Below are positions 54,436 through 62,236 of a stretch of 64,000 nucleotides of DNA, piece by piece. The DNA lies in contig CAKQMD010000001.1 in the NCBI GenBank assembly GCA_934254925.1, positions 73,822 to 137,821 of the forward strand, written 5' to 3'. The stretch's first letter is position 1, and each line of letters starts with the position of its first letter. Source of the stretch: an uncultured Alphaproteobacteria bacterium. Lineage in GTDB: Bacteria; Pseudomonadota; Alphaproteobacteria; RF32; CAG-239. The position numbers were made by a program, and so were the translations under genes. The notes under the pieces are model-generated. The model did no database searches. It was not told the DNA's origin and saw only the letters and a list, made by a program, of their open reading frames with translations.

Positions 54436-54548
54436 TTATATAAAAGAAGAATTTATACTTGCTTACCTTATGAAAAATAACAAGAGTATTTAATTTTTGC
54501 ATATAAGTACATATTAAATTAATATTCGTTGCAATGGTGTCGTTTTTA

Positions 54549-55202
54549 TCATAAGTGATTGATGTAGCTATTTAATATATCTTGCCAATTATTCAAATTT
54601 TGTTCTGCAAAAAATTGTTGCAAAAATTCTACCATAAATTGATGGCGTTTCTCTGCTTCTTTCCTACCAACTTCTGTTTGCATTGCACCTTTTAACAATA
54701 ACAGTTTCTCAAAAAAGTGATTAATCATGTGTTTTTTATTATTTTCTGGAGAAGGTTGTTCATTTTCATTAAATAAAGGTTGATTACGTGAAACACTAAA
54801 GCTCAAAGCTCTGCATATACCAATGGCTCCCATCGCATCTAACTTGTCAGCGTCAGATAACAATTTCATTTCCAGGGTTTTGAAATTAGGATTTGCTCCA
54901 CTTTTAGAAAAACTTATAGCATCAATTGTTTCTAAAATTGTTTGAATTGTACTATTATCAAGATTTAAACTCTGCAAAAATCTTTCAGCAACCTTACCAT
55001 CAGTATTCCTTTTGTGATCATCTACATCATGCAATAATGCGCTCATTCTACAAATGAATTCATTAGCATTTTTTTCTTCGTTTAATAACTTATCAATATT
55101 GGTATAAACACGTTTTATGTGTTCAAAATCATGTCCGGAATTATCTCCGAAATGGCACTTTTGGGCAAATTGATATGTTTTGTTCAATATATTTTCTTGC
55201 AT
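54549..55202 (-). CDS. HD-domain phosphohydrolase (YedJ-like)
   Basis: 217 residues from ATG 55202, which overlaps the preceding stop (TAATG) and has GAAGGG upstream; an upstream TTG is rejected. HD motifs: HDFEHIKRVYTNIDKL (first His), LLHDVDDHK (His-Asp pair), then LLSDADKLDAMGAIG with the distal Asp, giving a full metal site (H...HD...D). YedJ/YqeK-like HD proteins cleave phosphate from nucleotides. In an operon with two Nudix hydrolases and an adenosylhomocysteinase-like fragment it may process nucleotides or their damage products (inference). Confidence 0.85.
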   Translation of the reverse strand: MQENILNKTYQFAQKCHFGDNSGHDFEHIKRVYTNIDKLLNEEKNANEFICRMSALLHDVDDHKRNTDGKVAERFLQSLNLDNSTIQTILETIDAISFSKSGANPNFKTLEMKLLSDADKLDAMGAIGICRALSFSVSRNQPLFNENEQPSPENNKKHMINHFFEKLLLLKGAMQTEVGRKEAEKRHQFMVEFLQQFFAEQNLNNWQDILNSYINHL

Positions 55203-55870
55203 TACAATCCCTTCCAAATTTTACTATTTCTTACTTGCTGAATAAACAAGTCGTTTTTATTACATATTTCGCTTTTTGTAGCTGATAAAAAATCAAAGAT
55301 TATTTGTTTTTCTTCTTTTTCAGATAAAAAATTAATTTGTTTTTTTGTAACAGAACTTCCTTTTTCTAAATTTGATACGCATTTAAGCAATGCGGAGAAT
55401 GTTAAATAAATATAGAGAGATAGCATTTTATTACATAATTGCGGATACGCAAAATTTATGGCATTTCCCTTATTTAAAAAATTAACTTGTTGAACTGGAT
55501 ATATTCTGTTATGATTCTCAGGCAGTTGATTTAAGTGGATTGATGTAAAATTGAATTCATCTTCTGATGAAGTACAAGATGCAATGTAGCACCCTCGCTT
55601 GATGTTTGGCAAGTCTGTATCACTTAATGACTTATGTCCTGTTGCACATATCAAAACATCTGAACTTTTAAGTATATCTGTCTTAGAAAAATACTGAAAG
55701 CCTGATGTTTCTATAAGTTCTTTTACTTTTTTATCATTATCAAAAACATGTACATCTAATTTTAGTTTTTCTTTAAGATAAAAAGCACATCCTCGTCCAA
55801 CCTCTCCGAATCCAATGTTTTCAACTGCGACATCTCCGCTGAATTCAACCGTTTGTTTTGAGCCGGCAAA
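55202..55870 (-). pseudogene. Truncated adenosylhomocysteinase-like NAD-binding protein
   Basis: Open frame of 222 codons with no upstream start; an in-frame TAA lies at 55873-55871. It begins around VENIGFGEVGRGCAFYL, a GxGxxG Rossmann fingerprint, and continues with LKSSDVLICATGHKSLSDTD, GCYIASCTSS and FLNKGNAINFAYP, as in the NAD domain of S-adenosylhomocysteine hydrolase (VTATGNKD, GRLVNL). The N-terminal catalytic half is missing. Upstream it runs into the SDR pseudogene, so this is probably a deletion scar. An internal TTG at 55654 would give only a 150-residue piece without the Rossmann loop. The 3' end is intact and overlaps the HD gene start. Confidence 0.65.
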
Positions 55871-56401
55871 TTAAGTTTTGTATCGGCTAAGACTTTAATT
55901 CCAGAAGAAACAATATTTTCCAAAGCGGGTTTTTGCAACTCCGCCTCCAATAAATGCTTATAAAAAGGAGCCGGTCTGCGCACTGTTTGTGCTGCGTTAT
56001 TGATTAAAATATCTAACGGTTTGCCCTTAAAAAACTCTATTACACACTGCACCGATTGTACAAAACGAAAGTCCGCGCCAATAATATGCAAACGCGGTTG
56101 ATACTGATTAAAATTCTCAAGTTTTTGAAATCTTTTTAACGTATCGTTCGGAAAACGGGATGTTACCGTAACATCAGCCCCATTTCCAATAACAAACGAG
56201 CTGTTTCAAACCCGATTTTAATTCTGCCGCCGGTAACCAATGCATGATGATTGCGTAAATCAATCCGTTGTATTCTTTTTTGATAATTAATTCTCCTCAA
56301 CTTTCACACATTTCCGAATAAAACTTATGCGGAGTCACAATATCCTTCTCGCAACAATAGCAAACCCGGCGTTCAAAATACGCCTTTTCTCTGATGCTCA
56401 T
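55840..56401 (-). pseudogene. SDR-family dehydrogenase pseudogene (two frameshifts, 3' truncated)
   Basis: The ATG at 56401 follows the Nudix stop directly and starts MSIREKAYFERRVCYCCEK, reading a Cys-pair N-terminal finger (CYCC ... MCES) until TGA at 56299-56297. One base shift restores NYQKRIQRIDLRNHHALVTGGRIKIG, the SDR cofactor loop (TGGRxKIG). A second shift in a G4 run near 56177-56181 restores ADVTVTSRFPNDTL, LDILINNAAQTVRRP (NNA motif) and YKHLLEAEL. Homology stops near 55840, where the frame meets the adenosylhomocysteinase-like fragment. Finger-plus-SDR proteins of this kind exist as intact genes elsewhere. Sequencing error in the G run could explain one shift but not the truncation. 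Confidence 0.7.
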
Positions 56402-56818
56402 CTACAAACACTTTAAAGAACATTTTTTTATAAAATTCTGATTGGATAGAAGTAAATTCTCTGGAAGATTATTCACATCAAACCATTTCCAACACACACA
56501 TTTATCTTTTTCCATAACTTGCGGCGTACCGACAAACTTAGTGCAAAAGAAATGCAATGTAATATAATGCTTTTGAGTTTGAGAATAAAAATCATTGGTA
56601 ACGCCTCGCAAACTCAAATCATCTTCACAAATATCAAGATTTGTTTCTTCTTTTACTTCCCGAATAGCAGCTTGTTCGTTCGTCTCACCAAATTCAAGGT
56701 GCCCTCCGGGAGGACACCAGCATCCAAATCCATGAACACTTTTTCTCTGCCCCAAAAGAACTTGATGTTCTTGATTAAAAATATAAATTCCAACCCCAAC
56801 ACGAACAATATTTTCCAT
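56402..56818 (-). CDS. Nudix hydrolase
   Basis: 138 residues with a complete Nudix box (GGHLEFGETNEQAAIREVKEET, box GX5EX7REUXEEXGU; last position Asn-Leu). N-terminal VGVGIYIFNQEHQVLLGQRKSVHGFGCW fits the MutT/NudG (CTP/8-oxo-dGTP-like) subgroup: cleaves nucleoside diphosphates linked to X. SD GGGGT before the ATG. First gene of the minus-strand cluster; codon use is AT-rich compared with the core genes. Confidence 0.87.
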   Translation of the reverse strand: MENIVRVGVGIYIFNQEHQVLLGQRKSVHGFGCWCPPGGHLEFGETNEQAAIREVKEETNLDICEDDLSLRGVTNDFYSQTQKHYITLHFFCTKFVGTPQVMEKDKCVCWKWFDVNNLPENLLLSNQNFIKKCSLKCL

Positions 56819-56874
56819 TGTTTACCCCAATATATCATTTTAGCTTGGTATTGTAATATCAAAAACTTAAAACT

Positions 56875-57003
56875 TCAAGGCATTTCTTCAATTTCAATTG
56901 TTATAAAATCAGCGAAAACTCCTTGTTTGCACACTCTGTTTATCAAACCAGATGCAAACGAGTTCGTAAAAACTTCCCAAATACGATTTTCACAAAAGAA
57001 CAT
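56875..57003 (-). other. Short possible gene remnant
   Basis: Codons MFFCENRIWEVFTNSF ... FADFITIEIEEMP (42 residues) with stop at 56877-56875. Composition is protein-like, but there is no SD, and a stop stands directly before the ATG. It may be a small ORF or the tail of a deleted gene. The rest of 56819-57033 shows only AT-rich sequence and likely promoter elements of the Nudix gene. Confidence 0.25.
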
Positions 57004-57033
57004 TCAAACCCGCTGAAAGCCTCGTCCCATATA

Positions 57034-57067
57034 GCAAAACAACACTCTAAAAAGAGTGTTGTTTTGC
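57034..57067. terminator. Perfect 15-bp hairpin terminator
   Basis: GCAAAACAACACTCT (57034-57048), AAAA loop, AGAGTGTTGTTTTGC (57053-57067), without mismatch. On the minus strand it directly follows the tRNA-Glu 3'-end duplicate at 57088-57070, just as the real tRNA-Glu is followed by a terminator. Confidence 0.7.
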
Positions 57068-57069
57068 AT

Positions 57070-57088
57070 TGGTGATCCCAACGGGATT
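57070..57088 (-). repeat. 19-bp duplicate of the tRNA-Glu 3' end (att-like)
   Basis: TGGTGATCCCAACGGGATT on the plus strand, identical to 57898-57916, the T-arm and acceptor end with CCA of tRNA-Glu (minus strand). A partial tRNA 3' end in direct orientation about 0.8 kb downstream is the usual trace of integration into a tRNA gene. Confidence 0.75.
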
Positions 57089-57220
57089 ACTCTGCAGCGC
57101 GTTGCGCCTGGAGTTGCTGCGTCGTCGCTCGGGCTATTCAGCCCTCACCGGCATACTTCCGTCTGCCTCTCCTCCTTGTCAAACCCATTTCTATGGGTTC
57201 AAATCCCGGAGATCTCGCAG
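57089..57220. other. GC-rich structured non-coding patch with tRNA-like pieces
   Basis: In contrast to its AT-rich surroundings this stretch is GC-rich and full of small helices: GCGC (57097-57100)/GCGC (57104-57107), GGGCT (57131-57135)/AGCCC (57140-57144), AACCCAT (57182-57188)/ATGGGTT (57193-57199). At its right end GGGTTCAAATCCCGG (57195-57209) looks like a plus-strand tRNA T-arm, but no matching anticodon arm or acceptor 5' half is present. No ORF. It may be a remnant of another tRNA or a mobile-element end. Confidence 0.45.
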
Positions 57221-57258
57221 TTAATAAAAAACCTCCCTTACGGGAGGTCTTTTATTAA
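57221..57258. terminator. Bidirectional terminator after the second Nudix gene
   Basis: ACCTCCC (57231-57237)/GGGAGGT (57242-57248), extended by TTAATAAAA and TTTTATTAA flanks. On the minus strand GCATCACC (57268-57261) precedes it, the same arrangement as at 54323. Confidence 0.88.
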
Positions 57259-57260
57259 CT

Positions 57261-57298
57261 GGTGATGCCTTCCTCATGGTTTACGAACAAAATTTATG
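57261..57298 (-). repeat. Island junction motif (second copy near 54323-54359)
   Basis: Plus-strand GGTGATGC, ten variable bases, GTTTACGA, six variable bases, TTTAT occurs here and at 54323-54359. In both copies a minus-strand gene or remnant ends just upstream and a terminator follows. The GGTGAT core equals the end of the tRNA-Glu duplicate. Confidence 0.45.
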
Positions 57299-57728
57299 AA
57301 TTAAATTCAGAAAAAGTTATACCATTTATAAAATTTTCAATAGCACAGCGAGCATATGGAGTTATGTTTTTGGGTAAATTATCTAAAGGTAACCATTCTA
57401 ATCTTTCGCAAACATAAGGCTCATTATTAACAGGCTCTCCTTGAAGATTTTTAACCGTAACAACATATTCAATAGAATTCCAACCATCAGGACAAACACG
57501 ATGCACAGAACCAACAACATCAATATCGGCTTTTGCTGCATCAAGACCTATCTCTTCTTTTATTTCTCTAATAATTGCCATGGATACTGTTTCATTTTCT
57601 TCCATTCTTCCGCCGACTAAATTAAAATTACCGGCATCTGGCTTATTTTTTCTTAAAATCGTAAGTATCTTGTTATCTCTGATAATAAGAGCTAAGACAC
57701 AACCCCAAAGTTTAAAACGTTCATTCAT
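57294..57728 (-). CDS. Nudix hydrolase
   Basis: 144 residues with Nudix box GGRMEENETVSMAIIREIKE followed by EIGLDA. N-terminal LWGCVLALIIRDNKILTILRKNK. Probably a nucleotide diphosphatase; substrate unknown. ATG with GGAGG about ten bases before. It lies alone between the tRNA-Glu gene and its 19-bp duplicate, so it is the likely cargo of a small element. Low GC. Confidence 0.87.
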   Translation of the reverse strand: MNERFKLWGCVLALIIRDNKILTILRKNKPDAGNFNLVGGRMEENETVSMAIIREIKEEIGLDAAKADIDVVGSVHRVCPDGWNSIEYVVTVKNLQGEPVNNEPYVCERLEWLPLDNLPKNITPYARCAIENFINGITFSEFNS

Positions 57729-57857
57729 CTCTTAGCTACCTCCATAATAACAATTATGCATTTCCAACTATAAAAAATCAATAAAAAAGTTCGGACAAAT
57801 TGAAAAAATGACGATTAAAGAAAAAGAAACATCCGAACTCGCTAAAAGCCTTGGAAA

Positions 57858-57888
57858 TAAAAGAAAAAGCAGCCATTCTCATGACTGC
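57858..57888 (-). terminator. Terminator of tRNA-Glu
   Basis: Minus strand GCAGTCAT, GAGA loop, ATGGCTGC (57888-57869; one G-T pair), followed by TTTTTCTTTT. Ten bases beyond the tRNA 3' end. Confidence 0.85.
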
Positions 57889-57897
57889 CGTTTGAAA

Positions 57898-57972
57898 TGG
57901 TGATCCCAACGGGATTCGAACCCATATTACCACCGTGAAAGGGTGGTGTCCTAACCATTAGACGATGGGACC
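57898..57972 (-). tRNA. tRNA-Glu (anticodon TTC)
   Basis: 75 nt on the minus strand with encoded CCA. Acceptor GGTCCCA/TGGGATC pairs fully (one G-T). The anticodon loop CTTTCAC lies in the stem CCACC/GGTGG and gives TTC. T-arm ATGGG-TTCGAAT-CCCGT. Its 3' end is duplicated at 57070-57088. The 400-bp gap 57729-58129 contains this gene, its terminator and AT-rich sequence with no further ORF. Confidence 0.96.
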
Positions 57973-58129
57973 ATCTTTAGGTTAAGTGCATATATATATG
58001 AATAAATTTGGCCGGTCAAGAAAAATTTTGCATATTTTTAAAAAAATTTATTTTTTCTATCTTTTTAAGTTTTTCTTAGACCTTTTGACCTTATAAAAAA
58101 AATATATTTTATGATCCTGGATTGGTAAA

Positions 58130-59152
58130 ATGACAAAAATCGTTAATTGTTTCTTTGGTAAAAACCGCGGCGGGATTGAGGTTGTCGCTAAAGATTATGC
58201 CGAAGCCCTGCATCAGTCCGGTTATGCCAGCGAATTTATCACCCTTCAGGGACGAGATTATACCGATTATCTTTGCAAGACGGGACTGCCGGTGCACTTT
58301 CTGTCAACGCGAACTTCTCTCCCGGCACTGCTTGAATTTATGTATCAGCTCCACAAAAGCAAGGCGGACATCGTTTTCTTGCACGGAACGCGCGCGGTTG
58401 AACTGGGAACTTCTTTTTGGGTTCGCTTGTTTTTTCCCAAGATTAAATTTATCGGTGTCAGTCACGGCGTTACCAGCAGCAAATACCGCCGCCTTAAATA
58501 TCTTATTGTCATTAACAATCGTTTGCTGCGTTATTATAAAAAGCTCGGTATTCCTCATCTTTACAAATGCTCCAACAAAACTGCCGAAACCAAAGAATTT
58601 GTTCATAAAACATTTCACAAGCCCGTGGTCATCGGCAGTTCGGGACGCGCCTCCTACGCCAAAGGCTTTCCTTTTCTGATCAAAGCCGTTGCAAAATGCA
58701 AAAAACAAGGCGCCGACGTTCGTTTGAAAATCATCGGCAATGACGGCAGCGCCTATGAGGATTTGGTTCGTAAACTCCATTTGGAAGATGTGGTGGAATT
58801 TCCCGGCTGGATTGAAGATAAAGACAGCTATTACAACAGCTTGGACATTTATTGTTCCGCTTCGACCTACGAACCTTTCGGCCTGACAATCATCGAAGCC
58901 ATGATGCGCGGGCTTCCGGTCATCACCACCCGCTGCGACGGCCCTAAGGAAATCGTCAAACCTGCGTTTGGCCTAATGGTACCGATCGAAAACAGCAAGC
59001 AGTTGGCACAAGCCATTATGCAACTGATTCAACATCCGGCCCAAAGCTTGGAGATGGGAAGAAAAGGTCGTGAAGAAGCCCTAAAAAACTATAATCTCAA
59101 CCATCTTCCGGCTCTTTTGGAACAGATCTTGGCCGACGTCAACAAAGCTTAA
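58130..59152 (+). CDS. GT4-family glycosyltransferase
   Basis: 340 residues, GT-B fold. N-terminal FFGKNRGGIEVVAKDYAEAL (GG loop), SHGVTSSKYRR, then GSSGRASYAKGFPFLIKAV and the donor-site CSASTYEPFGLTIIEAMMRG (E-x7-E). Probably builds a surface polysaccharide or LPS core. ATG at 58130 with a weak SD. GC and codon use return to core values. Its 3' end overlaps the convergent MBL gene by 14 bp. Confidence 0.87.
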   Translation: MTKIVNCFFGKNRGGIEVVAKDYAEALHQSGYASEFITLQGRDYTDYLCKTGLPVHFLSTRTSLPALLEFMYQLHKSKADIVFLHGTRAVELGTSFWVRLFFPKIKFIGVSHGVTSSKYRRLKYLIVINNRLLRYYKKLGIPHLYKCSNKTAETKEFVHKTFHKPVVIGSSGRASYAKGFPFLIKAVAKCKKQGADVRLKIIGNDGSAYEDLVRKLHLEDVVEFPGWIEDKDSYYNSLDIYCSASTYEPFGLTIIEAMMRGLPVITTRCDGPKEIVKPAFGLMVPIENSKQLAQAIMQLIQHPAQSLEMGRKGREEALKNYNLNHLPALLEQILADVNKA

Positions 59153-59810
59153 AAACATCGCCTTTGCGCAAAACGCCGCCCAATCCCAATTCTTTTGCCG
59201 CCGCAAGCATGGCTTCATAATCTTTCGGCGCATAATGACAAAGGTAGGTTTTGGCGCGAACTTCCGTCGGTGCAGACGCCAAATCTTTAACATAACAATG
59301 GTTCGGATTGCGCGCCAGGGAAGCGTCATGAATGATCATGGCCGCCGTTTGAGCTTCCGGACGTTCCAACAACGACACGGCCGTATCTCCGGAATATAAC
59401 AGGCAACGATTGACAAAGAGGGCTTCGCAAAACATTTTTTTGCTGTGCGGGACCTCAAAAGTCTGCAATTCCTGCGGCGATACCGGCGGATAATCCGTCA
59501 GAGAGCTACCGTCAGCCAAGGGAAGAAGCTTCTCCCAGGCCTTGCCGCCGAGCCGCACGGAAATTTTGGCAACATGGCCGAGATATTCCAGCAAAGTGAC
59601 TGCCGAACCGGAATGATCCTGATGATTATGGCTCAGACAAACAGCAGCCAGACGATCGGCGTATCCCAACCGCAAGAGTTCCTGATAAACGGGATAGCCG
59701 CAATCCAAGAGTACCCCTTGCCGTTTGTTTTCATCCGGCCAAAGGATAAAAGAAACCGTCATTCCCTCGGCAGGAAAGGCGGAATTGGTCCCGATAACTT
59801 CCAAAATCAT
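59139..59810 (-). CDS. Metallo-beta-lactamase-fold hydrolase
   Basis: 223 residues from ATG 59810, which overlaps the ComEC stop as ATGA and has GGGGAG upstream; a longer start at 59834 is less likely. N-terminal ILEVIGTNSAFPAEGM, then LSHNHQDHSG (HxHxDH metal site), LYSGDTAVS with a further Asp ligand and CHYAPKDY with a final His. It resembles RNase Z-like or AHL-lactonase-like MBL enzymes without a family decision. It is encoded separately but coupled to comEC, whose own MBL part looks degenerate. Confidence 0.85.
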   Translation of the reverse strand: MILEVIGTNSAFPAEGMTVSFILWPDENKRQGVLLDCGYPVYQELLRLGYADRLAAVCLSHNHQDHSGSAVTLLEYLGHVAKISVRLGGKAWEKLLPLADGSSLTDYPPVSPQELQTFEVPHSKKMFCEALFVNRCLLYSGDTAVSLLERPEAQTAAMIIHDASLARNPNHCYVKDLASAPTEVRAKTYLCHYAPKDYEAMLAAAKELGLGGVLRKGDVFKLC

Positions 59811-61870
59811 TCTTCTTCTCCCCTCATGTTCCATAAACGATGGCCGACGGATGAACGTACACTTATTTCTTTAACCTTGTCGTCTTCAATATAGAAAACG
59901 GCACCGCGTCCAGCCTGTAAATTAATTTTCTTGCCGTCAACTTCAAGCCCGCCGGATTTGAATATTTTAAAGCGGCCGGCATAGAGACAGTATTCTTTTT
60001 GGCAGGTTAAATCCAGCCACTGAAGGTCCGTCGTCTTGCCTTGATATATCCGACGCAACAGATTTTGCCGCTGAGGCGACAGTTTTTCGGAAGCCGTTTT
60101 CTCCAACCAAACTTTTTTATTAAAATTATTGCCGCGCGCCGGCAAAATGACCATTTGATTATTTGTGTCCCTGACGGCAAAAAGATTTCCCCGATCATTG
60201 ACTATCAGATCCGGCACATGAACGGCCGCAATGCTCAACATGCCCGTCATGGCAACCAACAGTCCCCAACGTCGCCAAGGCGCCGTCCAGATACACAGCC
60301 ACAAGATGCCGAACACCACCAAAAGCAATCCCCAAAGCGGCATGGACAAGACTTGGTAACCGGCATTGGGCAAATGGCTAACATAATCAGTTATGTCGTT
60401 AACCAAGCCAACACCGAAACCGACCAGTTTCAGGGTCCAATATTCCAATCCCAACGGCATCAACAACAAAGACAGCAATACAAAAGGCATGATGACAAAA
60501 CCGATCACCGGACCGGCCAAAAGATTAGCCAAAGAAGTGAAAACGGCAACGCGGTTGAAATGATAGATGGAAAAAGGCAGCGTTGCCAGGCTTGCCACCA
60601 AATCAGAAATAACTATTCCCAAGAGATAGACCCAGCAGACTTTTATGAGGCGGACCGGCAGCGAGAGGGAAGCGACGCCGTTACCGTTCAAAAAGCGATG
60701 CAGGCTGCCGGCATATCTTTCATAAAAGGCTATCAGGCAGATTACCGCGGCAAAAGACATTTGAAAACTGGCGCCGATCAGAGCCTGAGGCGAAATGATC
60801 AAAACGATCAAGGCCGCCCAAGATATCGTCTTCATGGATATGGCGCGACGGCCGAACAAAACCCCAAGCAAGACGATGAACGTCATGATAAAAGCCCTTT
60901 GCGTGGGAATTTCCGCGCCGGAAATCAACAAATAAAAAATACTGATCAAAATGGCAAAAATCGCCGAAATCTTTTTGGAATCATAACGCAAAGCCAAAGG
61001 AGGAACCAATGAAATTAGCAGTCGGATAAAGAAAAACATCAATCCGGCAATCATGCTCATATGCAATCCTGAAATCGACAAGAAATGCGCTAAGCCGGAA
61101 TCGCGGTAGTTTTGTATCAGGGTTTGGCTCATCCCGCCCCGCACGCCTGCCAAAACCGCCGCGGTGATTGAGGCCTCTTCGGGCGGCAAAACGTCATATA
61201 TTCGGGAGACAATTTGGCGACGCAGGGCTTCCAGCCGAAACTTGAAACTTCCGACGGGATCCGCATCGGCGGCACAATCAATCGGCAAAGCCGAAGTTAA
61301 AGCGTAACCGGAACCGGAGAGCCCTTCGAAAAAAGACTTGCGGTCATACTGGTATCCTCCGGGCAAGGACGGCGCCGGCAGGGGCATAATTCTGGCTACC
61401 ATTTCCAGGCATTGTCCCGGTTTGAGGTCATGGGGCTGAGCGCGCAAACTGACTTTCACCCGCCCAAAGCCGCCGATTTCTTCAAAATCTTTAACATGTT
61501 TTAAAATCACGCGCTGATTACCGCGGGAATTTATGTCCAGGCTCTCAATCTGCCCGGTCAGATACGTTTTCTCGGCATAACGCGTCGGCATGGACTTGTC
61601 CAGATAAATCGCCTTGAGCTGAATGGAGGCAAAACCGAGGGTAAAAACGCCCATAAGCATCAGCACAAACAAACGCCCCGGATCATGCCGCCAAACAACT
61701 CCCAACAAGATTAAAGACTCGATAACAGCCAAAGTCAGCCACATCGAAGGTTCGGCAGGCAGCAAAAAATAAACGCCGATGCCGCAGGCGAAAATCACCG
61801 GCAGCCACAAAAACCAGCGTTCCGACTGAGAGGCCAGCGCCGCCCGCAGATTGGTTATCCATAACAACAT
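59807..61870 (-). CDS. comEC: ComEC/Rec2 DNA-uptake channel
   Basis: 687 residues. N-terminal membrane segments, an OB-like extracytoplasmic domain (about 95-160, LTGQIESLDINSRGNQRVILKHV), then the Competence domain with eight or more membrane helices and ADAxxxGxRxG-like LAGVRGGMSQTLI and FLSISGLHMSM. ComEC passes single-stranded DNA through the inner membrane. The C-terminus (about 555-687) lacks the HxHxDH of full-length ComEC proteins, which is common in alphaproteobacteria; whether uptake is active here is unknown. Overlaps the MBL gene by 4 bp. Confidence 0.88.
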   Translation of the reverse strand: MLLWITNLRAALASQSERWFLWLPVIFACGIGVYFLLPAEPSMWLTLAVIESLILLGVVWRHDPGRLFVLMLMGVFTLGFASIQLKAIYLDKSMPTRYAEKTYLTGQIESLDINSRGNQRVILKHVKDFEEIGGFGRVKVSLRAQPHDLKPGQCLEMVARIMPLPAPSLPGGYQYDRKSFFEGLSGSGYALTSALPIDCAADADPVGSFKFRLEALRRQIVSRIYDVLPPEEASITAAVLAGVRGGMSQTLIQNYRDSGLAHFLSISGLHMSMIAGLMFFFIRLLISLVPPLALRYDSKKISAIFAILISIFYLLISGAEIPTQRAFIMTFIVLLGVLFGRRAISMKTISWAALIVLIISPQALIGASFQMSFAAVICLIAFYERYAGSLHRFLNGNGVASLSLPVRLIKVCWVYLLGIVISDLVASLATLPFSIYHFNRVAVFTSLANLLAGPVIGFVIMPFVLLSLLLMPLGLEYWTLKLVGFGVGLVNDITDYVSHLPNAGYQVLSMPLWGLLLVVFGILWLCIWTAPWRRWGLLVAMTGMLSIAAVHVPDLIVNDRGNLFAVRDTNNQMVILPARGNNFNKKVWLEKTASEKLSPQRQNLLRRIYQGKTTDLQWLDLTCQKEYCLYAGRFKIFKSGGLEVDGKKINLQAGRGAVFYIEDDKVKEISVRSSVGHRLWNMRGEEE

Positions 61871-61946
61871 GTGGCGTTCCTTCGTTTATGCTTCGTCAGT
61901 TTAGCGAATCTCTTTTATCTTTGCAATAACTTAACGATTTATAGGA

Positions 61947-61952
61947 TATAAT
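61947..61952 (+). promoter_or_regulatory. Candidate -10 box for the small Cys-rich gene
   Basis: TATAAT at 61947-61952, 32 bp before the ATG; no good -35 is visible at the normal distance. Confidence 0.4.
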
Positions 61953-61984
61953 CGGTTGATGATTGATTAAAAGCGAGGTGCCTG

Positions 61985-62236
61985 ATGAAAAAGATTTGCT
62001 TATTCCTCTTTCTGTTGGCAATAAGTGCCGGCGAGGCAAAGGCTAAAACCCATTTTATTACCGATTGGAACGGTGATGTCCAGCAGATTTATACCGACGA
62101 CTCCAAAGAGAAAGAAAAAAGCGACTGTACAAAAAAATGCCCCAATTACACGACATCGCCCTGCTCTGCCGACGAATATGAAGTTGGCTGCGCAGCGAAA
62201 GGTTGTGAGCAATATCATTTATGCATAAAGGGATAG
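61985..62236 (+). CDS. Small secreted Cys-rich protein (single module)
   Basis: 83 residues. Signal peptide MKKICLFLFLLAISAGEAKA, then a short linker and one Cys-rich module: DCTKKCPNYTTSPC ... YEVGCAAKGCEQYHLC. The spacing C-x3-CP-x6-C-x7-C-x4-C-x4-C matches one module of the ubiquitin-domain protein at 37275-38696. GAGG precedes the ATG. Its stop abuts the convergent flagellin stop with no base between. Function unknown; probably exported and disulfide-bonded. Confidence 0.8.
   Translation: MKKICLFLFLLAISAGEAKAKTHFITDWNGDVQQIYTDDSKEKEKSDCTKKCPNYTTSPCSADEYEVGCAAKGCEQYHLCIKG

Noticed and set aside
57195..57219. Possible second tRNA gene on the plus strand
   Set aside because: Only a T-arm-like hairpin is visible; no anticodon arm, D-arm or acceptor 5' half can be folded upstream.
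60041..61012. 323-codon plus-strand ORF
   Set aside because: Antisense to comEC; Gln/Arg/His-rich composition typical of shadow frames.
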